Source: Lineolata rhizophorae
Taxonomy: Eukaryota > Ascomycota > Dothideomycetes > Lineolatales > Lineolataceae
Assembly: GCA_010093515.1 (NCBI GenBank)
Contig: MU001673.1
Span: forward strand, 1,500,136-1,564,135
DNA: 64,000 nt
Direction: 5' to 3'
Under the pieces are notes generated by a model. That model saw only the letters and a program-made list of their open reading frames with translations. It searched no databases and was not told the origin of the DNA. This document shows positions 22,565 to 35,500 of the stretch, in pieces (positions within the stretch are counted from its first letter, which is position 1; every line of letters begins with the position of its first letter). The translations under genes were made by a program, and so were the position numbers.

Positions 22565-23767
22565 TTACGAAGTGCAACCGCAACTCAGCCGTCTGGCGAT
22601 CCGCGCGGCCCATTTACCGCCCCTGCCGTGCTTCCAACCCTTCTCTTGGCGCCGCTCAACCGCGCTAGACCCGAACCCGTCACTTGCTTTGCGCGAGTGC
22701 CGACGCCATTTGAGGTAGTCGACCAGTCGTGTCTTTTCATCGTCGTCCTCGAAGAATGACATGTTTTGTTGCAGCGAATTCGAGTTGCGATGGGCCGGAA
22801 AGAGCCGCTCTGTTGGCGTGCCGTGAGATACCAGAGTGGCTTCTGACCTAGAGGGCTCGGGTGAAGTTGCTGGCCGCACTCTCAGTCCAACAGGCTTCCG
22901 CGCAATACTGTGCGTTGGTGATCCTGCTCTTGAGGAGCCTCGGCAATGGATTGAAGGCGGAGGGCCAAACGGACGGATGTTGAGAGTTGGCGTCTCAGAT
23001 ACGGAAGTGTCGATTCCAGAGCTAGGTGGTCGGGATGACGACAGCGATGGACATTGAGCCATCTCTATAGCCGATAGATATGGCCCTTCTCGAGACACGT
23101 GGGCCGGTGTTGCACTTGGCCACGTACTCTGGATCTTCGTGATGTTTCGCCGTTCGAATTCGCTGGAGAGGACGTCAGGCGCAGAATTTCTCTCTACCGT
23201 CGAAGAGGCGTTGAAGGCAGTTGAAGAGGTGTAACTTTGAGTAGAGTTGCGCGCGCTTTGGAGCCGAGGCAAATCGGCGCAAGCAAAGTTACGGTGTCTT
23301 TGTATTAGGCTCTCTTTCTCAACATCATTTTCTGAATCTTCCTCTCTGATGACGGAAGACGCGATTGATGACTTCTTGTTGCTGTCGAATCCAAAGTCGA
23401 AGAATTCAATGCTTTTGGCCTCTTCCGGTGTACAAAATGGGGGAATAGGAAGCGAGGGTGTTTGATTGATTGATGCAGTCTCTTCGCTCAAATAACTGTT
23501 GATGAGTTCGAGCTCTGCGCCCTCAGATAGGCGCTTGCGCGGCGTGGATGGAGGGCATGGTGAAGAAAATGTAGAGATTTCTCTTGATCTTGCTCTTCTT
23601 CGGTGGACCCTATTCACTCCCTCATCCCAACTTGAATAGGAATGCGGGCTATGCGGACTTGAAGGCGGGGTCTCCGAAGGAGGTGATGAAGCAGGGCCCC
23701 CAAGAACAAAAGAGACATGACGAGGACTCTTCTGACTCTCAGAGAGAAGATATGAGCTTGGAGCCAT
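22565..23767 (-). CDS. hypothetical Ser/Pro-rich protein
   Basis: Product not recognised. A single open frame of 400 residues starts at ATG 23767 (MAPSSYLLSESQKSPRHVSF). It is Ser/Thr/Pro-rich and probably disordered for most of its length, with SPPSETPPSSPHSPHS-type stretches typical of phosphorylated regulatory proteins. Short acidic patches occur (EEDSENDVEKESL). Near the C-terminus an acidic-then-basic segment, SFFEDDDEKTRLVDYLKWRR, is followed by KGWKHGRGGKWAARIARRL and a final SCGCTS. The last element could be a lipid- or metal-binding tail, but that is speculative. The frame is the only long one here and has no strong competitor on the other strand. Additional exons cannot be excluded. 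Confidence 0.55.
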   Translation of the reverse strand: MAPSSYLLSESQKSPRHVSFVLGGPASSPPSETPPSSPHSPHSYSSWDEGVNRVHRRRARSREISTFSSPCPPSTPRKRLSEGAELELINSYLSEETASINQTPSLPIPPFCTPEEAKSIEFFDFGFDSNKKSSIASSVIREEDSENDVEKESLIQRHRNFACADLPRLQSARNSTQSYTSSTAFNASSTVERNSAPDVLSSEFERRNITKIQSTWPSATPAHVSREGPYLSAIEMAQCPSLSSSRPPSSGIDTSVSETPTLNIRPFGPPPSIHCRGSSRAGSPTHSIARKPVGLRVRPATSPEPSRSEATLVSHGTPTERLFPAHRNSNSLQQNMSFFEDDDEKTRLVDYLKWRRHSRKASDGFGSSAVERRQEKGWKHGRGGKWAARIARRLSCGCTS

Positions 23768-26203
23768 CTTTAGCGCTTCTGTGGGCTAGGGCCCTTTCGC
23801 GGCTCGCGCAAGTGAGATGCAAATCGATAACTATGATAATAAGCTCAGTCAAGGGACATGCCGATATTTCTAAGGGGTGATCTAGTACACATGGTCCAAG
23901 CATACGGAAGCAAAGGGGGCCAGGAAAATGATAACATCGGTTAGAATTGACAAATTCTGTAGGAGTCTAAGAGTACTCGTTGTGAGGGCTGCGTGTTACC
24001 GATCTCTCGGATTCAGCGACAGAGGGAGGTGGCCCTGTTTTACCCAAGTCTCTGCCTGGTTTGAGCCCGTACTCGTACAGGCGCTCGAGTAAAGCTGCCG
24101 TGAATTTGGCTTCGTATGCCAAGAGTGGCAGTCGCACGAAGCAAGGGAGGGTGGCATCGCTGGATGGTTCGATAGGCGACCTGCACCGGTGCCAGCCACC
24201 GCCACCCATTGATCTGCCTGCCGACGTCTGAATCTTTACCAGACATGTCACGTACCCTATCGCTCCGTAGATAATCAGATCGGAAACAACCCGGTCGCTA
24301 TTGAGCAGAGAAATTGTCGTGTATCGGGATATAGGGCGCGTATCCAACGAAACACGTCGCAAATGGGATTGATGCAAGGATGCCGATGTTGAGAGGGGCT
24401 TGCGGTTGCCAGGAAAACTTGAGTGTGGGACTGTGGAGCACGGCGTCGAGGAATGTGACAATCCGCCCACTAGAATACGATGAGGGAGTTCCGTGAGACG
24501 CCAACAACAAAACGATAGGACCGACGTGCCATACAAGTAATGATGATGCGAACGAATAATTGTATAAAGATTCGGCGGTTATTTGCTTCTCATATGCCTC
24601 GATATGAAGCGTTCCTCATTCAATATATTGATATCGACAAGCAACACCTTGGGTCAATTCGGACGCGCGAACAGCAGTCTCCATTACCGGACGAAGGGAA
24701 ACGACGCTATCAGAGCACAGAGTAGGAAAACACTCTCCACGAACTCGGTACGTTTCGTGCGATGTCGCAGACTTGTCGTTGCTCATGGCCGCCTTTCGTT
24801 GCACTTCGATTCAGAAAGCATCGGGTTGGCCGAAAGCGAGCGGGGCATCCCCGTGGCAGACCTATCCCATGATTTTGAAGGCTTGAAATGAGACGAGAAT
24901 CCGGAATCCAACCGTTCACTACCGGGACGCGTGTCGATGCCCGGAATGTAGCGCGGCTCGCCGCAGCAAAAATTGTCGCGAAGTAGCGTTTTGCGAGAAA
25001 GTGGTGCACTCGAGGGCTCAAGGGCGCCGCTGCTCCACTCCCCACTCCGCACGTGCCTTGCTGGCCGGCCTCGAGGTCCCGCTAGTAGTTCTGTCACTTT
25101 GACTAGCCACTTTCATCGCGGAGTGGTAAGCCACAAGGCCACAAAATCATTTCCCTGGTTAGCAGTGCCTTGAATTGAAACCACCCAACCTTGCATATCG
25201 TATGATCAATAACTTGGGTTTGCGTGCAGTTCGCGAGACGTTTGCGCGACGCATTTCCAGAATCTTGTGATGTACGTTCAACTTGCTATGTTGTTCTTTT
25301 CCGATACGCACGAGTGAGCAATCAGGGCAAGCTGGCCACCCGATTCTGCATGCGTTATGCAGGAAATACTGCTTCTACCGAATTGGGAAATTGCCGATTT
25401 GCAGCACTAGTTTCAAGGCCTTGTTGGAAGTTCCCGATGCATACTTAATTTAGCATGTAAGTTTTCGAAAGATTGAGTAGGAACTGACGTATACCTACAT
25501 TAGAGCCTTGCTCACCAATTCCTCCGATAGCGGATCTGCGAGATCTCAATTTAATCGAAGGTCTTCCATCGTGGTTCACGGTACTAAACTTTTTGCGTTT
25601 AGTAGAGACGCATATGAAGCCAATAGACATCGGTAAGTTGTAAAGAAATTTTGCGTATCTTAACATTTAGAAACTCTCTTGCATATAACCACTTAACAAT
25701 CACCAGTATATGATGTAAGAACAATTGGTTTCATGTAGATATAAAGGCTGAGTCCGATGCTCGGCTGCAGTCTGCATTGTGCTAAATAGGCAAACTGCTA
25801 ATTACACCTATGCCTTCGTTGCAATTAAGCAGCTAGTTTCATACCTTGAAGCGCAAAATTTGCTGTAATATCGTAGCTTCTTCTTCTTTTTTGTTTAATC
25901 TAGAAACTACGAGTACTAACCATTTAGCAGCAACTAGTGTATACTCGATGCAATAGCGGTCTACATTGTTGTCATTTGTTAGATTTTATGCGGGTCCTAG
26001 ATTAATTCACTCATGCTGTTTCGTCCTACCAAATTGACAACAGTGTAAATTACTTCAGCCTGGGTATCTACAATTAGCATTGGTGGGCTTAGGAAATTGT
26101 GTGCTATGATCTTTGAATATACAAGTATATGTAGTTGTGCCAGCGAACCCACAGTATAATCCGTGCCGCCGCAGCCGCGAGCCCTACAGAATCAGGCGAC
26201 TTT
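23768..26203. other. intergenic region with possible coding remnants
   Basis: A minus-strand frame at 23967-24536 (189 codons) and a shifted frame at 24298-24510 give hydrophobic, protein-like pieces (APLNIGILASIPFATCFVGY; LLAYEAKFTAALLERLYEYG) that do not combine into a clear gene. 25180-26150 is AT-rich with short frames only. I name no gene here. Confidence 0.35.
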
Positions 26204-27367
26204 TCAGAGCTTCTCACTCCGTGCTATGACCTGCTCGTGCATCTCCGACACGGCCGGAATGATCAAAGATTCGATCTCCACGGCCGGTTCCCCCAAGGGC
26301 TCCTCAAGCAACATGCCGTCCTCGAGCTCGGCGGTAGCGGAGCCAGCGGCCTGCCCGACCAAGGCCTCGATGCCCGACACGCTCTTCGTGCGCCTGTTGC
26401 GCGGGACGCGGACCCACCTCTCGCCGTCGGGCGTGACGAAGACGACCTCCCACTTGCGGGTCGAGAGCAAGTTGCCGATGACGAGATGGTGCTGGTACTT
26501 GTCGAGCGAGTGGCGCGCCTTGCGGACGAGCAACGAGGGCTCCGTCTCGAGCTTGAAGCTGACTATCACGCTCTCGGGCGCCCAGCCGTCGACGAGCGTC
26601 TTGAGGAACTTGGGCACGGGCTCCAGGTCGATGATGAGGGAGCGGCCTTCGGTGCGCGCGGCCGGCGGCCTGGGCGGTGGCGGCGGCAGCGCGGTGGCGG
26701 CCTTCCCGCCGCCCCCGTTCGATTGTTGTTGTTGTTGCTGCCTCTGCCGCTGCTGCTCCCGCTGCTGCTCCTGGAACTCCTCACCCGACTGGATCTTGTG
26801 TTCGACCATGCGGTCGGCCGGGACGAAGAAGTCGGACACGGCGGCCGCCAGGTAGAAGAGGCCGCGATGGCCCAGGGGCCGCATCAGCTTAGCCACCTCG
26901 CGCAGCTCCCACAGGTAGTCCGTGATGGTGACGAAGGAGAGGATGAGCAGCATGTTGCGCTGCTTGGCCTTGGTGTACTGCCTCAGAACGCGCGCCATGT
27001 CGGTCTGGTGCTCCTCGTCCACCACCACGCGGCCGCCCTCGTCCTCGCGCACGAAGTCCAGGAACGACCGCGTGTTGTGCGAGTAGTGCCGCGAGTACGG
27101 CAGCAGCGAGAACTGCCGGTGCAGGAAGATCACCGCGTACCCGGCGTCCAGAAAGTACTCGGCGCTCGTCGCGCCCCGCGTCCCCGCGCTGAAGTTGTCG
27201 ATGAAGCGCACCGTCTGCGTCTCCAGCGGCACCGTCGTCCCGCCCGACGTCACCAGCACCACGCGCCGTCCCTGCGACGCGTGCTCGTCGATGAAGGCCC
27301 GCGCCAGCGTCAGGTGCGACCGCAGCCCCTCCGGCGGCGGGTTGTTCGTGAAGTATTGGTCTTCCAT
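26204..27367 (-). CDS. CAB2: phosphopantothenate-cysteine ligase (PPCS, Cab2-like)
   Basis: Second step of coenzyme A synthesis after pantothenate kinase: joins 4'-phosphopantothenate to cysteine using a nucleotide. One exon encodes 387 residues from ATG 27367 ([12 protein letters not shown]). The same frame is open upstream to 27562 and could add 65 residues, but these are Arg/Ala/Ser-rich and not conserved in the family as I know it. Family signatures: [16 protein letters not shown] (nucleotide-binding turn), [41 protein letters not shown], and [15 protein letters not shown] followed by [18 protein letters not shown] Gln-rich insertion ([18 protein letters not shown]) and a Pro run sit between the AAAVSDF motif and the SFKLET motif, lengthening a surface loop. 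It is divergent from CSN2, about 1 kb apart. Confidence 0.92.
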   Translation of the reverse strand: MEDQYFTNNPPPEGLRSHLTLARAFIDEHASQGRRVVLVTSGGTTVPLETQTVRFIDNFSAGTRGATSAEYFLDAGYAVIFLHRQFSLLPYSRHYSHNTRSFLDFVREDEGGRVVVDEEHQTDMARVLRQYTKAKQRNMLLILSFVTITDYLWELREVAKLMRPLGHRGLFYLAAAVSDFFVPADRMVEHKIQSGEEFQEQQREQQRQRQQQQQQSNGGGGKAATALPPPPPRPPAARTEGRSLIIDLEPVPKFLKTLVDGWAPESVIVSFKLETEPSLLVRKARHSLDKYQHHLVIGNLLSTRKWEVVFVTPDGERWVRVPRNRRTKSVSGIEALVGQAAGSATAELEDGMLLEEPLGEPAVEIESLIIPAVSEMHEQVIARSEKL

Positions 27368-28418
27368 GTCGGTTGTCGGGGCGGCGGCGGCGGCGGGGAT
27401 GACGATCGTTCGTCGCGCGCGAAGGTCGTTGCTGCTGTGGCGGGGAGCTCGGGCAGACGGAGCGGGCCCCACCCTTCTGGCCGTCGTAAATGCTGAGCTC
27501 CTTGCACACGACGGGAGCTTCGGGGCTGTCCAGCGCGAGATCATGAACCGAGTCAGTGCCATTTGAAGAGCATTCTGGCGACGGAATAAATTCTTCGCGC
27601 GAGGTCAAGGTTGGGAGTTTTACATCGGTAACGGTCGAGTTGTCCCGTACACGTCGCTGTTTCGTGTCGTATGATCAATATTTCTCCGCTTCTCGGGCGA
27701 TTTTTGCCGGCGCTTTGTCAGGACAATCGTATGGCGCCTTGAGTGTGCCGGCGACTGCAAGAAACCCTTGTTACCAAGCTGTTTTTGAGGTATTCCGCAA
27801 AATCTCTAAGCAGGAGGTAGATAATCTCTGTGGGAAGACCCTTCCAGATATGAGGCCCAAGGCTTTGGAGACCCCGCATTGCTGGGCGCCACAAAGCTTG
27901 CTGTGCTGGATGTGGATCGCAAATCAAGCTATCAAGCCTTACGTGGTCGCCAATCGTAGCCAATAGCAGGGGCTATCTGGCCAGCCTTTCAATTCACGTA
28001 ATTGCACAGCAAAGTGCCGCTCCAAATAAATGAAATTCGCGGAACTGGAAAGACTGCGGGATGAAGGCGGCTGCGGGGTCCTCGGTCCTCGGTCCTGGGC
28101 CCCTCGCCGAGCTCCTTATCGATAAGAGCGCGGGAGGATTCCAACCCCGGTGCTTCGATGCTTCAACCTTGGCGCCCGCCGGCGACGGAGCAACGTCCAT
28201 CGACTAGCCACACCCCGCGACAACCACGCCCGGAGCCTGCGAACATCCGACCGTTTGCTATTTCGCGCCACCATAGAGCCGTCTGCTCGGCCTCGTCCTG
28301 TCCGCACGACCTGTACTCGAGCTTTGTTGCGCCAGCGTCGACCTCAGCTCCCTTCTGCTTAGGTCGCTGTCGCTCTTGACCCCTTTCGAGTCGAACAAAC
28401 CGAGGAGCGTCTGCGGCC
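27368..28418. promoter_or_regulatory. divergent upstream region of CAB2 and CSN2
   Basis: About 1 kb separates the two start codons and should hold both promoters and leaders. No TATA box or known operator stands out. The frames in it (for example 27556-27966 plus) give no recognisable protein. Confidence 0.4.
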
Positions 28419-30326
28419 ATGTCTGATGACGATGATTTCATGCAGGATTCTGGGGAGGAGCAGTAAGTCGTCTTACGGATGGATCAGGGCATGCGCTAAC
28501 GCAGAGCCCAGGTACGACTTTGAATACGAGGACGACGATGACGACGACAGCGGCGATGTCGACGTCGAAAACAAGTATTACAATGCCAAGCAGCTCAAGG
28601 CGGAGCAGCCCGAGGAAGCCATAGACGAGTTTTTAGGCGTGCCTCTGCTTGAGCAAGAAAAGGGCGACTGGTAAGTCCGTCGCCAAAAATCTAGGGTCCG
28701 AGACCTTTGAGCTGAAACGTCAACCATTAGGGGATTCAAAGGGCTAAAGCAGGCCATAAAGCTCGAATTCAAGCTCCACCGCTATTCAGACGTGAGCCCG
28801 GCCGATATTTGTACGCGACGCCCTTTACTAATGCTGTACAGGCCGTCGAACACTACAAGGAGCTTTTGACCTATGTCAAATCCGCCGTCACGCGGAATTA
28901 TTCGGAGAAATCCATCAACAACATGCTCGATTTTATCGAGAAAGCGGCCGAAGATGACGAGGCATACAGCTACATGGAAAAGTTCTACTCCCTCACCCTC
29001 GAATCGTTTCAGAGCACGAACAACGAGAGGCTATGGCTTAAGACCAACACCAAGCTCGCGCGGCTTTGGCTCGATCGCAAGAACTACTTCCAATTGGCGG
29101 CGAAGCTTAAGGAGCTGCAGAAAGCCTGCCAGCTCCCGGATGGATCGGACGATCCGAGCAAGGGCACATACTCGATGGAAGTGTACGCGTTGGAGATCCT
29201 TATGTACACGGAGACGAGAAACAACAAGATGCTCAAGGTACGGCATTATGCCTGCATGCTTGACGCATGATCATCATTCTAACGTGGTCGGAAAAGGCGC
29301 TATATCAACGCGCATTAAAAGTGCGGTCCGCGGTCCCGCATCCCAAGATCATGGGTATCATCCGCGAATGCGGTGGCAAGATGCATATGAGCGAAGGTAA
29401 GCAAAGCACTGTAACCTCAACCCGAGGCTGCACCTGGCTCGGTTGGGGGAATTAGTGTGGGCACAACGTCTAATCCTTCGGCTCCAGAGAATTGGGACCT
29501 GGCGCATAGCGACTTTTTCGAAAGCTTCCGCAACTACGACGAGGCGGGCTCGCTGCAGCGCATCCAGGTGCTCAAGTACCTGGTGCTGACGAACCTGCTG
29601 ATGAAGTCGGACATCAGCCCGTTCGACAGCCAGGAGACGAAGCCGTACAAGAACGACCCGCGCATCCGGGGCATGACGGACCTGGTGGAGGCGTACCAGC
29701 GCGACGACATGGAGGCGTACAGCGACATCCTGGACCGCAACCGGGACCTGCTCGCGGACCCCTTCATCGCCGAGAACATCGACGAGGTGACGCGCAATAT
29801 GCGCACCAAGGCGGTCCAGAAGCTCGTCGCGCCCTACACGCGCTTCACGCTCGCCTTCGTCGCCGCCCGCCTCAAGATCCCGCCCCCCGAGGTGCTCGAC
29901 ATTCTGCGCGTCCTCATCGTCGACGGCAAGCTGCGCGCCGCAATCGACCAGGCCGCCGGCGTCGTCGACGTCGACGCCCCCACCGACGCCGCCCGCCTCG
30001 CCGCCGTCGCCCGCTGGCTCGGCGCCGTCCGCGGTCTCGCCGACGCCGTCCTCAACGACGGCGAAGGCTTCCGCGCCGACGACGCCACCGCCGCTGCCGC
30101 CGCCGCCGCGGCCGCCGCGGCATCGCAGCAGTACGCGTCGTCGGGGGCCGCGGCCGCGGGCGTGCTGGGCGCAAACCCGCAGGCAGCCGACTTTGCGGCG
30201 AGCTTGGGGAGCGGTGCTGCTGGGAGGGGCGGCGCTGCCGGGAGGGGCGGCGGCAGCGGCGGCGGCGGCAAGCATCGCCGGGTCAAGGGTAGGGGCGGTT
30301 TGTTGGGGAAGAGCAACCTCGCTTGA
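28419..30326 (+). CDS. CSN2: COP9 signalosome subunit 2 (CSN2, PCI protein)
   Basis: PCI-domain scaffold subunit of the COP9 signalosome, the complex that removes NEDD8 from cullins. Six exons: 28419-28462, 28512-28670, 28731-28791, 28842-29237, 29297-29396 and 29488-30326. Introns are 49, 60, 50, 59 and 91 bp. The product has 532 residues. It starts [15 protein letters not shown] then [15 protein letters not shown]. Highly conserved blocks follow: [59 protein letters not shown] and [20 protein letters not shown]. The PCI part ([20 protein letters not shown]) is about residues 370-440. The fourth intron uses a weak AAG acceptor (29294-29296), but conservation fixes the junction. The C-terminus differs from typical CSN2: after about residue 430 it becomes Ala-rich, including a run of 11 alanines, then Gly/Arg-rich. 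Confidence 0.93.
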
Positions 30327-32553
30327 TGGGTGGGGTTGGTTGTGGCTTGCATATGTATGGAGGGGTGAGGTAGAGATGCGGGCTGAGACACGGTCTTGGG
30401 AGTGGTGGGTGGGGAAAGGAGGGGGCAAATGTGCGGAAGGGGATCGATCGAGCGATGGTGCGATGGGAGAGATTTGGGAAGGGAGGGGGGGTATGGCTAG
30501 AGGGCAGGAGTGCAAAGGAATGTGGGTAATGGATTGAAGCAGTGGGAGTCGGGCAGATGAGGAAAGGGAAGGCCGGAATCGAGAGCGGGAGGAAGAGGGC
30601 CCATGAGAGGAGCATAGGAAATAGAGATCGGGGAGTGCATTTGCGTTGCATGAGCATGCTTCCTTTTTCTGTGGCTCTTGCCTCTACGCTGCGTTCGGGA
30701 TAGTCTGGGGGCGGCGACACTTGCTGGGCCCGTCTCGTGCAGAGAGCGATGGATGGACTGAAGCGTGTCCAATTGGGGACGAGGACGGGGGGTTTCCTGG
30801 TGCACCGTTCCGTAGGTGGAGCTAGCTGCTCCTCGATCTCAAACCGTCGGGACGCGCGCCGTCTTATCGAAGCTTATCTTATTTCATTCTATCCTTTTGT
30901 TTTTTTGTCGCTTTTCGGCCTCCCGTCATCTACCGAGTTCTACCGGGTCTACTCGGGTCCGCGCAGGGCGCGGACTTGATCGGAGCGGCGAATCTCGAAG
31001 CGTTGTGCGTGCGTGTGTAAGGGGAGGGATGGCGGGTCACGGTGCAGGCCGATTGGGGCACAGGCCGCGATGGAGAGCGCGGCGCGGCTCTGCTGCGGTG
31101 CGATGCAGATGCGGTGGGCGTGCTGCATGGGGGGCGTATGCGGGCGGGCGGGGTTGGATTTGCGAACCCGGCGCCTGGGAATGGCGCGGTAGCGCAAAGG
31201 CGCGCACGCACACGCACGTACGCAGGTGGTAGGGTAGGAAGGGATCGATGTTTGGGGAGTCTCCCTTTTTCCTTCTCTGCCGCCGCCGTGGTCTTTTCTT
31301 TTGCGCGGCACAAGATTCCGCTTTGGAGGGGCGGTGACGCAGGAAGAGGGGGGCTGCTTGTCGCGCGTGGGCGGGCGCGACTCTCGACTTGTACATTCCT
31401 GGGGCAGGCGGTAGGTTTCGAGGAGGGAATAACGCCTTCCGCATGTACATACGTACATTCGTACATGCGTAGGTACGTTCTCCACTTTATCCGGGCTGCG
31501 ACACATGGCGGATATGCTCGGCGACCTGGCGGTGGAAGTAAGTGCACGCTAGACGGATGCACAAACCGACTAACTCAAACCATCACCGGCCCTCCCCTTC
31601 CTCCTCGGCCGGCGGCGGCCACCCACATGCCTAGCACAGGCGGTGCCAGCCGGCGTTTCTAGCCGGTTGCTAAGTGTGCCCTTGTACTACGTACGTCCAG
31701 ATCCACGTCCGGGCGGCGGCGGCCAGCATTCAGCGGGACGGGAGGAGGCGGGTGGGCAAGGTGACACCGGAGCTTTTCTTTTTCTTTCTTTTTTTTTGTC
31801 CCTCTTTTATTTTCTTCCTCTCTCGTCGACCTTGGCTTGCTGCTGCTCTTCTACTTTCCTACTGGACGGTGTCCCTCCCTCTCCCCGTCCGCCTCGGGTA
31901 CCTAAGCTTTCCCTTTCCGGCTCGGCACGCCGCCCGTTGCCCCCGATCCGGATCTCCGAAATTCGTCGGGCTCGCTACGCCCACGAGGACGGGTGTGTGT
32001 GGAGAGGCGGGAGATCCAATTGGGCCGTGGAATGGAGAGAGCGGCGGCGTGCCGGGCGCGCAAGGCGGGAACTGAAGTGCTCGGGTTGCTTCGGGGACGC
32101 GTAGGAATGGCTGCTTTGGCACAGATAGGCCTGCCGTAGTTAGAGCGCACCTAGGTGTGGAGATAGGGTGCTTCTCTTGCCTGCGCAGTAGATGGGCGCC
32201 CGGAGGCGGATGGTTGCGCGCTCCTCAGCTGCAAATGCGCCGCCGACGACGCAACCGCCGATGCTTCGGGAAGCCGGTTCCCAGGGCCGTGGAGAGCACG
32301 GGTTGGGTGTGCGCGGTGGAGGTGTCGGTGGCGGCGACGGTACGGAGTAGGGAGCAGGTACTACATCCGGCTCGTTCATTGAGAGGCGCGGAATAGGATG
32401 GAATAGATGGAAGGACGGAGATGAGATGAGAGTAGGTAGATCTGGGTGTTGGTTGGCTCGATAGGATGGGAGTGACAGGAGTTGTAATGAGAAGTGATTT
32501 GCACGACTCACGACGGCAACGAGGTTGGGAGTTCGATATTAGGAATTTTTTTT

Positions 32554-32587
32554 TTCAATAGTTTCGCCGGCTTCCAAGACTATTGAA
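32554..32587. repeat. short perfect inverted repeat (hairpin)
   Basis: TTCAATAGT (32554-32562) and ACTATTGAA (32579-32587) are perfect 9-bp arms around a 16-nt loop, preceded by a run of T. It could be a terminator-like or simple cruciform element, with no other support. Confidence 0.5.
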
Positions 32588-35500
32588 TCGTTTTAATTGG
32601 TGATTGGCACTTCTGACTGGCCAGTGACCATTAGTAAAGTGACCGCGACAATTGACTTGATAGGCGGATGATGAAGATCGACTTCGCAAACTATTGGCAG
32701 GCGGGAAAACAACCCAAGCCCTTTCCAATCTTTATAGACGCTTTTTCCTCCCTTTCGTATATACTTCTCAATCGAACCCCTCACTTCTTGATGCGGCAGG
32801 TCCACAACAAATCCCAACCCAGCTCTTCCGCATACCGCAGCAATCCCCCCTCAGCCGATCAATGTTCATGCCCAACTCTTCACGACCGTCTCCCCAAAAT
32901 TGCGCCACCATGACTCTCTCCCTCTCCGCTTCCCTCCCTCTTTCCCCCTTCTCCCTTCCCAGCCCTGCGCCCGGAAATGACCGCCTCCACCCAATCCCAT
33001 GCCTCCATCCACGCTCCGCTCGCCGTCCCATTCATCACCCACGGCAATCAGGCAAAAAATGAACAAAAAAATAAAAATAAAACCACCCCGGACCCAGCTT
33101 GACTCGCTCGCCGGCTCGCCCGCCGCCGCCGCCGTCGCGCCGCCGCAACGCGACGCGCCGGACCGCGCACCGGGGTTATGCGCCCCTCCCCCCCTCCCCC
33201 CCATTTACCAAGTGGGGAGGGGATGTCCGCCGCCCCGGGGATCGTCGAAAGAGCGCCTCTACCCCCTCCCCCCCCCCCAACCCCCCGCACCCCTTTCGCG
33301 CAGGCGGACGGCGCGAGCGAGCGGCCGCGTGCGCCCGCACACGGCCGGGCGGGCGGCCGGGATCATCCCGGGGCGGCGGGGCGGACGCCATCTGTGGACC
33401 GGGCCGGGGGGAGCTGGGGCCTTCTTTTGTATTTTTGTTTTTATTTTTATTTTTATTATTATTTTTTGGGTCGTCTTGTTCCTTGCGCAACTGTATGTAG
33501 CGGGACGTGAGAGGCGGGACGTGAGAGGCGGATGCAGGCTCTTTCGGGGACGGTGATGGAAGTGCGCGGCGATTTGGGGAGAGGTTGTGTTGGAGCTGGG
33601 CGGCTGGGTTGTCCCCGTCTACATGCGGTCGCAAGGGGCTGACTGTCTCGATTTCCACGCGCCGAGAAGGGCGTCCACTCCACAGCATCGCGAAAAGGTC
33701 AGCAGCTGCCGGTAACGACCTGTCCAACAACAAGAAGAAAGGAAAAAAAACCCAGCCGGGCCCCAGACACGCGGCTGGCAGCAAGCAACCCGACTTCGAT
33801 GCCCGTTGCCCACGCCCACTGGCCAGGACAGCCACGGGCCGCGCGCAGGCAAGGACGCAGGGATCCTCCAGGGATCAACGCCGAAGGGCCGGGAATCCCG
33901 GCAAACGGAGCGACGAGGGGCGGAGTGGACCGCTGCGAATTCGAGGATGTGATTGGGACTTGGAGTGCAAAGAGTGCCGTGCAGAAGCTGAACAGGTAGG
34001 CGGCAATCCGCGGAGGTATAACCATAGAACATGCGGGTACGAGAGAGAATAGGTAGAAGCGTTGTACTAGATCTAGGAGCATACATAGGCGCCTACTTCG
34101 ACACTGTGGCGCCCAGATACATACATACATACCTATGTAGGTACCTTATTGTGCGCAGATAACCAGATCTTTCCAACGGCCGCCCCAGCATCACCTCCGC
34201 TCAGTACCTGTACGTATACCTACACGTCCTTTCAAAGTCACCACCTCCCCTCTTGCCCCCTCCGCTCACCTCACCTCTCCTCGGCTCGGCTCGGCTCGTC
34301 CGCCCACCCCCAGTCGACAACGGCCCACCCCGCCCCTCGGCGCGTCCCAAGCGGAACAACCAGCCGGTTCCTCGCGAGCCTGGGGCTCGGCAGGGCAGGG
34401 CAGGGCAGAGGCGTTGGTTGGGTTTTCTGATGCGCTGATGCGGTGCTGGAGGCCGGGGGAGGGGGAGGAGCGCGGGAAAGCTGGGGTGCTGGCTCCCGGG
34501 GGGGGAAGGGGGTGGCAGGGAGGTTGGAGGGGAGGGCTGCGCGGCGAAGACAGGCTTGGTCGGCATGGTGTAGGTACACAGTACATCTAGGTAGAAACTA
34601 CTCCGTAGATGGCGGGGAATGGAAATTTCTTTCCCTTCCGCTTTTACTCCCTTTGGCTTCGGTTCAGCAACTACCGGGCTGGGTCTGTTGTTTTGCCGGG
34701 ACGCGCGAGCGACAAGTGACGCAGAGGGTAGTAGGGCTCGAAGGAAGGAATGAATGAATGGATGGATGAATTCGCGAAGAAGGGACTTCGCATCTTTTTT
34801 TTTTTCTTTCTCTTTTTGCTACACATCACATTTTCTACGCTCAGCCGGTCACTTTTAGGCCTTTTTGGACTTCGCCGCGCTCGCGCCGCATAGGTAGGAC
34901 TGCTCGCGCTCACGCAACCAACACGAGATTCAAGAGCGAGCGAACGAGCAGGAGAGGTCGCGCCCCGTCGCCAGCTGTTGTAGCTTGCGAGCTCGACTCG
35001 CGGGAGAAAGAGACAAAGAGAGAGACAGCCGGGTGGTGAGGCTCGAGTACGTACGTATGCATACATACGCGAGGTACCCCGAATCCCTCCCCCGATTCCA
35101 ACCACTTGCAGCTTGGCCCAGGCGCTCCCGCATCCCGCGCGATGCCGCAGGCGAAGCTGCGGCACGCCGGTTAGCTCCCCGATCGTCTCATCGTCTCGTG
35201 CTCGGGGCCTCGAAACCTTCTTGTCGCGCCGGCAATGTGATTGGGCGCCGATTGCGCACACGCGAGCGGAGTGGGCTCGCCTGTCACCCGCCAAGGGGGC
35301 CCGGGCTGGCCGGCTAGCTGGCAAGCACGCAAGCAAGTGCGCAAGCAAGTCGGCGTGACGCTACCAGCCCGTTCGTATCCCTCGACAACAGCCTCCCTCG
35401 GAGGCATCAGCGCCCTACCTGAGTACGTACATGCCTAGACACTGGCTGAGCCGCTACCGTCTCGCCGGACCCCTTGAGTGGAGGCTCGGAGTCAGAGGGA

